DNA of 64,000 nucleotides from Paraburkholderia sp. BCC1885. GTDB taxonomy: Bacteria > Pseudomonadota > Gammaproteobacteria > Burkholderiales > Burkholderiaceae. Each line of letters opens with the position of its first letter. The first letter of the stretch is position 1. The stretch covers positions 300,190-364,189 of the forward strand of contig NZ_CAAJGM010000219.1 in NCBI RefSeq assembly GCF_900996235.1, written 5' to 3'. Below are positions 45,002 through 54,107 of the stretch, one piece after another. Below the pieces are notes generated by a model. That model worked only from the letters and a program-made list of their open reading frames with translations, had not been told where the DNA came from and made no database searches. A program made the translations under genes and the position numbers.

Positions 45002-46360
45002 GTGGCGAAGGTAAATTTCACCGCGGCTCGCGTCGATGCGCATCGCTGCGGCGAGGGTAAATCGCAGTCGTTCCTCTGGGACAGCAAGACGCCAGGGCTG
45101 GGTTTGCGTGCCACTCCGGGAGGTACCAAGGCCTACATCTTCCAAGGAAGGATTTATGGCTCGACGGTGCGGATCAGAATCGGCGATCCGAAGAGTTGGA
45201 CGATCGATCAGGCGCAGGAGCGAGCACGAAGCCTCCAAACGCTTATCGACAGCGGCATCGATCCGCGAGAGCACCAGGCCGAGCAGAAGGCAGCGCATGA
45301 AGCTCGGCAGGCTGCCAAGCATCGCCAGGATGTAACGGTCGGCGATGCTTGGGAACACTACCTCGAGCATCTTCGCACGAAGATTTCGCCGAAAACGAAA
45401 AAGCCGCGGTCGGAGCGATACATCATCGACCATATCAACCTTTCGTCACTTGGCGGCGGCATCGCCAAAAGAGGCGGTAGAGAAAAAGTACGCGGCCCAC
45501 TAGCACCGCTAATGACGCGCAGGTTGACCGAGATCACTGCAACGACAATGGCCGAATGGCTTGAGGCCGAAATACCCCGGGGACCAACGAATGCCGGCCA
45601 CGCCTTCGGTCTGTTCAAGGCGTTCATCCGGTGGTGCGACACTCACGAGACGTACGCGGGGATCATCCCCCAAGACGCGTATGCTTCGCCAAAGGTCAAG
45701 GGCATTCTCCCTCGCAGCGCCGCAAAGGACGACTGCCTGCAGCGCGAGCAACTGCCCGTTTGGTTTAGCGCGGTACGTGGTATCGCGAATCCAGTCATCA
45801 GCGCATACCTACAAGGCCTTCTGATCACTGGAGCCCGTCGGGAGGAGCTAGCCGCATTGCGGTGGGAAGACGTGGACTTCCGGTGGCGGAGCCTGACGAT
45901 GAACGACAAAGTGGAAGGTACCGGCGGTCGGACTATTCCGCTCACTCCGTACTTAGCAAGCCTATTGTTGCACCTTCAACGACTGAACGAGATCCCTCCC
46001 AACAAACGCCAGATCGTGCGTCTCGCACAGAGGGGCGAGCAGTGGGAACCGTCCGAGTGGGTGTTCGCCAGCAAGACCTCGTCGGATGGGAAAATTGCTG
46101 AGCCGCGTCATGCGCATAATCGCGCGTTGGTGCCGACAGGTTTGCCGCACCTTTCGCTGCATGGCCTGCGCCGATCATTCGGCACACTGTCGGAGTGGGT
46201 GGAGGTTCCGGTCGGCGTTGTCGCCCAAATCCAAGGGCATAGGCCGTCCGCAATTGCTGAGAAACACTACCGCCGTCGCCCTCTCGACCTGCTACGCATG
46301 TGGCATGACAAGATTGAGGTGTGGATGCTCGAGCAGGCGAAGATCAAGTTTCAGCCCTGA
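45002..46360 (+). CDS. Tyrosine recombinase/integrase (P4-type, DUF4102 arm domain)
   Basis: 452 residues from a GTG preceded by AAGGAGG. An N-terminal arm-binding domain (about residues 10-100, with GLGLRATPGGTKAYIFQGR) precedes a core-binding SAM-like region and the catalytic domain. The Arg of GARREELAALRWEDV, the His-Arg of LHGLRRSFG and the Tyr of AEKHYRRRP form the active site. Integrases of this group insert islands at tRNA 3' ends, which agrees with the tRNA fragment directly upstream. Confidence 0.95.
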   Translation: MAKVNFTAARVDAHRCGEGKSQSFLWDSKTPGLGLRATPGGTKAYIFQGRIYGSTVRIRIGDPKSWTIDQAQERARSLQTLIDSGIDPREHQAEQKAAHEARQAAKHRQDVTVGDAWEHYLEHLRTKISPKTKKPRSERYIIDHINLSSLGGGIAKRGGREKVRGPLAPLMTRRLTEITATTMAEWLEAEIPRGPTNAGHAFGLFKAFIRWCDTHETYAGIIPQDAYASPKVKGILPRSAAKDDCLQREQLPVWFSAVRGIANPVISAYLQGLLITGARREELAALRWEDVDFRWRSLTMNDKVEGTGGRTIPLTPYLASLLLHLQRLNEIPPNKRQIVRLAQRGEQWEPSEWVFASKTSSDGKIAEPRHAHNRALVPTGLPHLSLHGLRRSFGTLSEWVEVPVGVVAQIQGHRPSAIAEKHYRRRPLDLLRMWHDKIEVWMLEQAKIKFQP

Positions 46361-46470
46361 AGCACTGCACGGTTCGCCTTTCCAGCCAATGTTTCCGAGG
46401 TGAAGAGGCACACCTCGGATACGCTACGCCCCAAGGTTGCCATAATGTTCTTCGGGGCTGCAATAAAAGC

Positions 46471-46490
46471 GGAGGATCGAACTCCGGACC
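46471..46490 (+). repeat. 20-bp direct repeat flanking the integrase, copy 2
   Basis: GGAGGATCGAACTCCGGACC. On the minus strand it folds as a T-arm (CGGAG-TTCGATC-CTCCG) but no acceptor or CCA follows, so it is not a tRNA gene. The rest of 46361-46648 shows nothing else. Confidence 0.5.
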
Positions 46491-46648
46491 GCAATACTGG
46501 TGACCATCCCCGAATAGAGGAGCCGAAGATGCCCCCCAAACTGCCCCCAACTATGCCTCGCTGCCCCAACTTATCCACCACGTCCGGGGCACATCGAACA
46601 TGCACATACGCGCGCCCGATCCCCCTGACGTGTGCGGGGAACACTGAC

Positions 46649-47581
46649 TCACTGACCAACAGGTGTGGTCGAAGGCACGTCGTATTGGTTGTCAGATAGC
46701 TCCGATCTCAGGCGATGATCGAGCAGAACGTGCAAGATGTCGCGCATTTTTTCCTGGGTCGCGACGATTCGCCCCTGAGTGTCAAACTGGATACCCCAAT
46801 CCCGGAGTCCGTTGATCTCGCGAAGACGGGCCATGTAATCAGGATTCTGATAGTAGCCACGAGCCTTGATCACCGCCATGCGGCGCAAGTGCGTAGCGTT
46901 TTGGCCGATGAAGGCGTCAAAAACGGCGAAATCAGCTATAGCGGCTGAAAAGCCTTGCTCTTGCTTCAGTTCTGCATATGCCTCTTCGTAGGTATCTTTG
47001 TGATTCAGCAAAGATTCAAACGCAGGTTTGCTGCTCATGAGAACGCTTTCTCTCACAACGAAGAAGTCAAAACTTCGGGAAATGCTAAATGACGGGTTAT
47101 CCATGATATCGAGGCCCGCCTCGGTGAAGAAGATATTCATCATGCCCTTCTTCTTTCGGGTTCCCCAGTCTGCATTTGCCTTCTTGACACAATAGATCAT
47201 CGCGTCACCGTGGCGCAGACGAAGAACGTACCCAGCAGCGTTATTAAGCTGCTTCACGTTCTTTACCAAACACTCCTCCAAAGGCTGATCAATCAGATTT
47301 TGGAGGTTAGGAAACAGAGTCTCCTCACGCGAAACGGCAAGGAAGCTTCCTTCGCCCGGCTGATTGAGCAAGTTGTACGCTTCTGCGATGGTGTGACTGG
47401 TTTGGTAGCTCGAAGCCAGTCCTTTGAGTTGATCTTTCAAGGCGCCGCTCATCACTACTGAAACGGCTGTAAAGGGATTCATTTGCCCCGCCGCCGGGCG
47501 CTTCTTAAACACCCAAAGTGACGCGGTTGCCTGCGCAACGTCAAAGGCCCCAAAGGCTTGCAGATCTTGCGCTACCGTCAT
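46649..47581 (-). CDS. kwaB: Kiwa anti-phage protein KwaB (DUF4868)
   Basis: 310 residues, the usual KwaB length, without membrane segments. The sequence has the DUF4868 look (ISRSFDFFVVRESVLMSSKPAFESLL, then a helical region and MAVIKARGYYQNPDYMARLREIN). In Kiwa, KwaB is the cytoplasmic DNA-binding effector that works with the membrane protein KwaA to stop phage DNA replication and late transcription. It overlaps kwaA by four bases (ATGA). Assignment rests on recognition of both partners and their order. Confidence 0.82.
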   Translation of the reverse strand: MTVAQDLQAFGAFDVAQATASLWVFKKRPAAGQMNPFTAVSVVMSGALKDQLKGLASSYQTSHTIAEAYNLLNQPGEGSFLAVSREETLFPNLQNLIDQPLEECLVKNVKQLNNAAGYVLRLRHGDAMIYCVKKANADWGTRKKKGMMNIFFTEAGLDIMDNPSFSISRSFDFFVVRESVLMSSKPAFESLLNHKDTYEEAYAELKQEQGFSAAIADFAVFDAFIGQNATHLRRMAVIKARGYYQNPDYMARLREINGLRDWGIQFDTQGRIVATQEKMRDILHVLLDHRLRSELSDNQYDVPSTTPVGQ

Positions 47582-48177
47582 TTCTCTCCCCGATGCAAAA
47601 CGTAGATTCCGTGTACCAAGCAGGACTCAAGGTGATCGCCTGACTTAATCGGCTCCTTCGATAGCGCCTTCACACAGCGCTTGTGCCCCTCAGTCACGAT
47701 GTTGAGTTCATAGAGCTGCCAGCCGGCGACCAGCAAAAAAGGATTCATCAGAATCTGCCCCGATCGATAAGTGATGACGAACATCAGCACTATGAAGAGC
47801 AAAAAGCCGAAAAATTTCCCGTCACTTCCCAAATCGAGTCCCATGAAGGAAACGACATAGGGAAATACATAGTTAATAAGATCATTCGGGATCGACTTTG
47901 AGTCAACGACCTCGAGTCTTGAATAGCCCAATAGATTCTGCATCAGGACCATGAAGATGACTAGGCTCACAGTGCAAATTCCGAGCAGGCCGAGAGCCCG
48001 CTCCGGATTCGCAAGCTCGGGAAGATAGCAGGAGGACATCTCCGTGATCTTGCACAGAGGAGCCTTCCAAGAAGTCTCTTTGACATCTTGGATCAGCAGA
48101 ATCAGGCTCAACGGAAAGTAAGAGCCGAGGAACAAAATCAGCGCGGGGAAAAGTCGCATTTCCATCTTAAATCCCAC
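47578..48177 (-). CDS. kwaA: Kiwa anti-phage membrane protein KwaA
   Basis: 199 residues with four hydrophobic spans (about 7-29, 62-84, 103-125 and 128-150). The N-terminus MRLFPALILFLGSYFPLSLI is characteristic. KwaA senses phage at the inner membrane and signals to KwaB. An ATG four codons in is an alternative start. Base composition is visibly more AT-rich than the restriction genes upstream, which suggests a separate arrival in the island. Confidence 0.82.
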   Translation of the reverse strand: MGFKMEMRLFPALILFLGSYFPLSLILLIQDVKETSWKAPLCKITEMSSCYLPELANPERALGLLGICTVSLVIFMVLMQNLLGYSRLEVVDSKSIPNDLINYVFPYVVSFMGLDLGSDGKFFGFLLFIVLMFVITYRSGQILMNPFLLVAGWQLYELNIVTEGHKRCVKALSKEPIKSGDHLESCLVHGIYVLHRGEK

Positions 48178-48402
48178 TCAGGCGTATGGTCGATCTAGAT
48201 AGTGAATCGAGCCGTCTGGGTTGCCCTGCTCTTCGGCGCCTTCTGCGCAAGTGTTCGCAGTTGCGCGAGGCCGAACGGATGGTGAGATCGCGCAATTCGG
48301 ATAGGACCGCGACTGCCCACGGTTGTCGAAGGGTAAGCCCTGCTTGCGTGTGTAGGCTACGAGGACAAGCACTTCGAAGTGATCCGGTAGAGGTTGATCC
48401 CA

Positions 48403-51387
48403 TCAGTAATACTGCCGGATGTAGTTGTACGCCTTCTCGAACAGCTCTTCATCCGCGTGCAGCTTGTACTTGAAGAGGGCTTTGCGCAGTGCCTTCTTAA
48501 CCTCGCGCTCACCAGCCTGCGTACCTTGCCAGCCGGGGAAGCGGACCAAGCGTACGATCTCGTCGATATCCGCGACCACACGTTCGACCATGATTGGCGT
48601 CTCGACCGTCTTGACCTCGTTGAACAGCTCAGTCAGGGCCGCCTTCCCGCGATCCTCGTCCTCTTCGGGCGGAACTTTCTTCTCGGCCTGCAGGGTTTCG
48701 TTGGCGATCTCAAGCAACTGCTTCAGGAACTCCACGCTGTTGATTTGCCCGGACTCGAAACGATCCTTCAACGCATCCAGACGTTCGGAAAGCTGTTTGA
48801 ACTTCGGGTTGCCCGCGTGCTTGCGCAGGCGCCGGTTCAGCTTGATTTCGATCTCTTTGGCCTTTTTCGGGTCGGGGTTGGAGAGCACCGCCTCCAGCAG
48901 GTCCGCATCTAGCACCAGTGTGTCGAGATCGTCGCGCACGGCATCGACGTGCACGTTTTGATGGATCAGCTCGATGGTCTTGGCGCCCAGTGAATGCCAG
49001 ATCAGCTTGCCGTGGCCGCTGGAGGGTTGTACCGACTGGTACACCTGCGACAACCACTTGTAGTCCTTCTCAAACGGGCCCAACACCGTGTCGGGTGACA
49101 GTGCCTCCCAGATCTTGTTGAGCACGCTGTATTCGGCAGCAAAGTTGTCCCGGACCTCGTTGTTCGGCAGGCATTCCTGCGCAGTCATCAGCCCCTCATA
49201 ACCTTGCTGATCACGGTCAATGCCGGGGAAGAACGCGAGGCACTTCTGCATCGCCTCGGGTAGCTTGTCCCTAAGCTCCTGGATGTTGCTGACCACCTGC
49301 TTGACGCTCTGGTCGTCAAACTCCAGTGCGGCCGCCACGTCATCGAAGATACCCAAGTAATCCACGATCAGGCCGTGGGTCTTCTGCTCGGAGTAGGTCC
49401 GGTTCACCCGGCAGATCGCCTGTAGCAGCGTGTGGTCACGCAGCGGCTTGTCCAGGTACATGGCCTGCAGGATCGGCGCGTCGAAGCCGGTGAGCAGCTT
49501 GGCGGTGACGATGATTAGCTTCAACGGGTCAGCCGGGTCGCGGAAGCGGTCGAGCAGCCGTTCCTCTTCATCGCGCGAACGGTCGTGGGGAGCGTACTCC
49601 GGGTGCTCCTTTTTGTCGGACGCCTGCACCGACATGACAATGTCCGTGGCCTCCGGTGGCAGCAGCTTGTCCAGCTCCGCTTTGAACAGCAGGCACGACT
49701 CACGATCGAAGGTGACGATCTGGCCTTTGAACCCGTTGGGTTCAACCTTGGTCTGGAAGTGCTCGACGATGTCTTCGCACACCTTGCGGATGCGCTCGGG
49801 CGTCTTGACCAGCACGGCCATCTTGGCAGCGGTCTTGGCGAGGTTGTCCTTGTCCAGGTCCGACAGGCCGCCGGTCAAATCCTTGTAGGCGGCATCGAGG
49901 GCGGATTTGTCGATGTGCAGATCGATGAGGCGCGGCTCGAAGTGCAATTTCAGTGTGGCGCCATCGCGGATCGACTCCTCGAAGCCGTAGCGGCTCATGT
50001 AACCCTTTTGGTCTTCGTCGGCACCGAAGGCGTAGAAGGTGTTGCGGTCGGCGCGGTTGATGGGCGTACCTGTCAAACCGAACAGAAAGGCATTGGGCAG
50101 CGCCTGACGCATCTTGCGCCCCAGGTCACCTTCCTGCGTGCGGTGGGCTTCGTCCACGAGCGCAATGATGTTGCTGCGATCGTTCAGGCTGCCTGCGGCC
50201 TCGCCGAACTTGAAAATTGTCGTGATGATGATCTTCCGCACATCCTGCGCCAGCAATTGCTGAAGCTTCTCGCGCGTATCAGCCTTTTCCAGATTAGGAA
50301 TGTCTGCCCCGGTGAAGGTGCCGGTGATCTGCGTATCGAGATCGATCCGGTCCACCACAATCAGCACCGTCGGGTTCTTCAGGCCGGAATGCATGCGCAA
50401 CTTCTGCGCGGCAAAAACCATCAGCAGCGACTTGCCGGACCCCTGGAAGTGCCAGATCAGGCCCTTCTTGGGATAGCCCGCCAGCACGCGCTCGACTAGC
50501 TTGTTGGCCGCCTCATACTGCTGGTAGCGGCAGATGATCTTGATGCGGCGCTTCTTCTTGTCCGTGGCAAACAGGGTGAAGCTGCCCAGAATGTCCAGCA
50601 CCACATGCGGCCGCAGCATGCTCTCGGCCGACAGCTTGAGCGACTTCAGCGAATGGTGCTGTGCGTCGCCGCCATCCAGGTGCCACGGCCCCCAGTCCTT
50701 AACCGGCAGTCCAATGGACCCATAGTGGTAGGCCTTGCCCTCGGTAGCCACCGAGAGCACGTTGCAGACGAACAGCTCGGGCACGAACTTCTCGTAGTCG
50801 TCATGCACCTGCACCGCGCCATCCACCCAACTGACGCATTTCTTGACCGGTGTCTTGGCCTCGACTAGTACCAGCGGCAGACCGTTGACTAACAACACCA
50901 GATCGGCACGCCGTTCAGTGGGGCCGCCACGATAGGTGTACTGCTGGGTCACGATGTACTGGTTCTGCTTCAGGTCGTCCAGGTCAATCAGCCGTACCGG
51001 CACATGCTCGTTGTTCTGGCCGAAGGGCATGGAGCGCTCGCCGCGCATCCAGGCGGTCATCTCCTCGTTGGCACGGATCAGGCCATCCGAGCGAACAGCT
51101 AGCACAATGGCGCGCAGCTTGTAGAGCACTTCGTCGGCGCGGTCGGGCTGGGCGGCGATCTCCGGGTTCAGGCGGATCAAAGCATCACGCAGCCACGACT
51201 CGACCAGCACTTCCTGAATCTGGCGTGGCACTTCAGCAGGTGCCGCGTAGCGCCAGCCGACGCCTTTGGGGCTCGGCCCATAGCTGGCAATGGATTCCTG
51301 GACGGTGTTTGCTGGCGTCGCCTTGATCGGGCCAGCGAGCAGATCGCGGACGTAGGCTTCGACCGTATTTGATTCGTTAAATGACAT
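48403..51387 (-). CDS. hsdR: Type I restriction enzyme, R (endonuclease/translocase) subunit
   Basis: 994 residues. The N-terminal nuclease domain has VEAKTP at 175-180, the E-x-K of the PD-(D/E)xK site. The SF2 translocase follows, with Walker A GSGKS at 316-320, DEAH at 412-415, GLTGTPI, and QAICRVNRTY as motif VI. The helical C-terminus binds the methylase. The enzyme cuts unmodified DNA after ATP-driven translocation. It overlaps hsdS by 11 bases and is the last gene of the operon. Confidence 0.95.
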   Translation of the reverse strand: MSFNESNTVEAYVRDLLAGPIKATPANTVQESIASYGPSPKGVGWRYAAPAEVPRQIQEVLVESWLRDALIRLNPEIAAQPDRADEVLYKLRAIVLAVRSDGLIRANEEMTAWMRGERSMPFGQNNEHVPVRLIDLDDLKQNQYIVTQQYTYRGGPTERRADLVLLVNGLPLVLVEAKTPVKKCVSWVDGAVQVHDDYEKFVPELFVCNVLSVATEGKAYHYGSIGLPVKDWGPWHLDGGDAQHHSLKSLKLSAESMLRPHVVLDILGSFTLFATDKKKRRIKIICRYQQYEAANKLVERVLAGYPKKGLIWHFQGSGKSLLMVFAAQKLRMHSGLKNPTVLIVVDRIDLDTQITGTFTGADIPNLEKADTREKLQQLLAQDVRKIIITTIFKFGEAAGSLNDRSNIIALVDEAHRTQEGDLGRKMRQALPNAFLFGLTGTPINRADRNTFYAFGADEDQKGYMSRYGFEESIRDGATLKLHFEPRLIDLHIDKSALDAAYKDLTGGLSDLDKDNLAKTAAKMAVLVKTPERIRKVCEDIVEHFQTKVEPNGFKGQIVTFDRESCLLFKAELDKLLPPEATDIVMSVQASDKKEHPEYAPHDRSRDEEERLLDRFRDPADPLKLIIVTAKLLTGFDAPILQAMYLDKPLRDHTLLQAICRVNRTYSEQKTHGLIVDYLGIFDDVAAALEFDDQSVKQVVSNIQELRDKLPEAMQKCLAFFPGIDRDQQGYEGLMTAQECLPNNEVRDNFAAEYSVLNKIWEALSPDTVLGPFEKDYKWLSQVYQSVQPSSGHGKLIWHSLGAKTIELIHQNVHVDAVRDDLDTLVLDADLLEAVLSNPDPKKAKEIEIKLNRRLRKHAGNPKFKQLSERLDALKDRFESGQINSVEFLKQLLEIANETLQAEKKVPPEEDEDRGKAALTELFNEVKTVETPIMVERVVADIDEIVRLVRFPGWQGTQAGEREVKKALRKALFKYKLHADEELFEKAYNYIRQYY

Positions 51388-52579
51388 TTACGCCCCCATT
51401 CTCAATCGACCCAAGCGCGTGCAGTTTCAGGTTCTGAATCGCCGCCTTGCGAGTAGCTATGTCTTTCCGAGCCGACCGAATTGCTCTCATCTCTTCCAGC
51501 AAAGCATCCTGTTCTTCTACTTCCGGCACCTTGAGAACGTGTTGGCGAATGTCGGCACCGTTAATCTTCCAGATTCCGTTTGTGGATTTAGCGCGCGAGA
51601 TCAGACGGTTATGTGTGCTCTGGCTGTTCCACTGCAAAACCGCAAACTCTGGCCTGATGATCTTTTCGTCAAACTTGAGCCGAATAAGCAGGTCTGGATA
51701 AAAACAACCCTTCGGCACGACATCGACAAGGCCGCATTTTCCTGTGAGTAGCTTGTTGCCATTTCCACGAACAACAAGTACGTCGTTTGCCTTCAGTTCA
51801 AACGCAGCAGCTTCAGCTTCGGATATCTCGGCATACTTGGTATTGCCCCCCGCCACAATGCGACCGTCCCTTACGGCGCCGATGCTGAGAGTTGGATATC
51901 CGCGTTCGTCGGCGTTCGCTTTCGGAGATACTCCGTTCTTTGGGCCATGCGGCACGAGTTTTTCGACCGCAAGGACACGGTCAGCCGGCACCAATGCCAG
52001 CGCGTCTTCAAGACGTGAGTTTTCTAGTGCTGTTGTCACTACATCAGCTTCCGCGAGTGAAGCCAAGCATTCTTCAATAGAGCTGAGAAGCTTGACGAGG
52101 CGATGCTGCTCATCCATCGGCGGGAGAGTGAACTCAAAATCCGCCAAACTCGTCCAGTTAGTGCGCGGGCTCAACGATCCCGCCGATGTGCCCACTGCGT
52201 GATCGAAGAAGGCGTCGGTCTGGCAAATGAATGGCAGCAACTCCGGCAGCAAGGTCTGCGCGTCCTTGGTCTCCAGTACGTAAATGTCACCGGAGCACAC
52301 GCCCGAGAAATCCGCCACGGCCACCTTACGCTGGTACGCGCGGCGCTTGCCGAAAAGCACCTGTCCGGGCTGAAACACGCTGGTGAAGGTCACGCCGTCA
52401 GCGACGTTGCCCCAGCTGCGAATGCGCAAATCTCGTGGCTCTAGATGCTCCAGGCCAACGTAGCGATCAAAGCCATCGGTCAGCGGATCTTGGCTGCGGG
52501 CTTTCGAGAGGCGCACCACGTCGCCAAACTTCACCCGACCCCAGCCGGGCTTCAGAGCTTTGTTGTTTTTGTCAGACAC
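51377..52579 (-). CDS. hsdS: Type I restriction enzyme, S (specificity) subunit
   Basis: 400 residues with two target-recognition domains (about 10-140 and 190-350) separated by conserved helices (MDEQHRLVKLLSSIEECLASL, and VEEQDALLEEMRAIRSARKDI near the end). Each domain reads half of a bipartite DNA site. The N-terminal region HLEPRDLRIRSWG is typical. It overlaps hsdM by eight bases and hsdR by 11. No inverted repeats or partial second hsdS copies that would allow shuffling are present nearby. Confidence 0.93.
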   Translation of the reverse strand: MSDKNNKALKPGWGRVKFGDVVRLSKARSQDPLTDGFDRYVGLEHLEPRDLRIRSWGNVADGVTFTSVFQPGQVLFGKRRAYQRKVAVADFSGVCSGDIYVLETKDAQTLLPELLPFICQTDAFFDHAVGTSAGSLSPRTNWTSLADFEFTLPPMDEQHRLVKLLSSIEECLASLAEADVVTTALENSRLEDALALVPADRVLAVEKLVPHGPKNGVSPKANADERGYPTLSIGAVRDGRIVAGGNTKYAEISEAEAAAFELKANDVLVVRGNGNKLLTGKCGLVDVVPKGCFYPDLLIRLKFDEKIIRPEFAVLQWNSQSTHNRLISRAKSTNGIWKINGADIRQHVLKVPEVEEQDALLEEMRAIRSARKDIATRKAAIQNLKLHALGSIENGGVNVI

Positions 52580-54107
52580 GCTCGCTGCCCTCAGAAATCA
52601 ATCCATCCAGCGTTTCCACCAGCGCATCCATCTGTTGCCAGAAGGTGCGGCCGTCGGTTTGCCATTGATCCCACGCGGAGCGGAGCGATACCGCGTCGCC
52701 ATTGCTGTCAGTTGTGATGGCGGCTGCAATGCGCTTCACGTACAGCGGGATAGACAGGTTACCCGCGTTGGCACCGATTTCGACCAAGGTAGCGACCTTG
52801 GCGAAACCGGGCACATCCGCGAAAGCCTTGTAAGCGGTCAGGATGCGCTGCTGGTGTTCGGGTTTTAGAAAACTCTGCGCGCGTTCCCGTGTGACCTCGT
52901 TCACGGCGTCAATGAAGATCACCTTGCCCTTGCGCGCTGCGGCTTTCTTGCGGTTACAGACAACGATGCACGACTCCATCGGGGAGTTGTAGAACAGGTT
53001 GGGGCCCAAGCCGATCACGGCCTCCACCCAGTCCTGTTCGATCATCTTGGCGCGCATGGACTGTTCTTCGTTGCGGAACAGCACACCGTGAGGCCAGAGC
53101 ACTGCACTACGCCCCTTGGCCGTGAGGCTGGTCAGGATGTGCTGCTGGAAGGCGTAATCGGCGCGACCCTGCGGCGGGGTGCCGAGAGAGTTGCGACCCC
53201 ACTTGTCGCTGCTCCAGGCCTCGCGGTTCCACTGCTTGATGGAGTATGGGGGGTTGGCAAGAATCACGTCGAACTGGCGCAGGCGGTCGCCCTCGATGTG
53301 CCTGGGGTCGGCCAGGGTGTCGCCCCGGATGATCTCGAAGTCCTCCACGCCGTGCAGGAACAGGTTCATGCGGGCGATGCTTGATGTGATGAGGTTGCGC
53401 TCCTGCCCGTAGAGCTTAAGCGTGCGGTACTCGCCGCCGGAGCGCTTCACTTCGTCCAGCGCCGAGATCAGCATGCCGCCGGTGCCGCAGGTGGGGTCGT
53501 AGATTGACTCGCTAGCCCGGGGGCTGAGCAGTTGCGTCATCAGGTGGACGACGGTGCGGTTGGTGTAAAACTCGGCGGCCGTATGGCCGGAGTCGTCCGC
53601 GAACTTCTTGATCAGGTATTCGTAGGCGTTGCCGAGCTCGTCCTCGGGCACATTGGCCACCGACAGCGTCTGGGTGGAGAAGTGCTCGATGAGGTTTTTC
53701 AGCGTTTCGTCCGGCAGACGCTCGCGGTTGGTCCACGGCGCGTCGCCGAAGATTCCATCGAGCAGATCCGGGTTTGAGGTTTCGATGGCGCGCATGGCCT
53801 TCTGGATGGCCACGCCGACGTTCTTGGGCGCCTGGCGCACATCGTTCCAATGCGCGCCTTGGGGAATCTGGAAGCGGTGGTTCTCTGCGAACTGGGCATA
53901 GGAGAGGTCGCCATTGGAGTTGGCCAGCGCCGCCTGGTATTCCTCTTCCCACACATCCGACACGCGCTTGTAGAACAGCAGCGGGAAGATGAACTGTTTG
54001 TAGTCACCCGCGTCAATGAGGCCGCGCAGCAGCACGGCGGCGCCCCACAGATAGCTTTCCAACTCTTGCTGGCTGATGCGTTTGCTTGGGTGGCTCATTG
54101 CAGCCAT
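52572..54107 (-). CDS. hsdM: Type I restriction enzyme, M subunit (N6-adenine methylase) 1
   Basis: 511 residues. The N-terminal helical HsdM_N domain (about 10-140) leads to the methylase domain with SAM-binding motif I DPTCGTGG at 204-211 and catalytic NPPY at 285-288. Both are canonical, so it should be active. It overlaps the second hsdM by 13 bases. Having two complete and clearly different M genes in one operon is uncommon. Confidence 0.95.
   Translation of the reverse strand: MAAMSHPSKRISQQELESYLWGAAVLLRGLIDAGDYKQFIFPLLFYKRVSDVWEEEYQAALANSNGDLSYAQFAENHRFQIPQGAHWNDVRQAPKNVGVAIQKAMRAIETSNPDLLDGIFGDAPWTNRERLPDETLKNLIEHFSTQTLSVANVPEDELGNAYEYLIKKFADDSGHTAAEFYTNRTVVHLMTQLLSPRASESIYDPTCGTGGMLISALDEVKRSGGEYRTLKLYGQERNLITSSIARMNLFLHGVEDFEIIRGDTLADPRHIEGDRLRQFDVILANPPYSIKQWNREAWSSDKWGRNSLGTPPQGRADYAFQQHILTSLTAKGRSAVLWPHGVLFRNEEQSMRAKMIEQDWVEAVIGLGPNLFYNSPMESCIVVCNRKKAAARKGKVIFIDAVNEVTRERAQSFLKPEHQQRILTAYKAFADVPGFAKVATLVEIGANAGNLSIPLYVKRIAAAITTDSNGDAVSLRSAWDQWQTDGRTFWQQMDALVETLDGLISEGSERV

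Noticed and set aside
46471..46490. Possible tRNA gene at the second T-arm
   Set aside because: Only a T-arm is present; no acceptor stem, anticodon arm or CCA can be drawn.
51377..52579. Phase-variable shuffling of hsdS
   Set aside because: There is a single hsdS, no inverted repeats and no adjacent recombinase; the serine recombinases are over 11 kb away.
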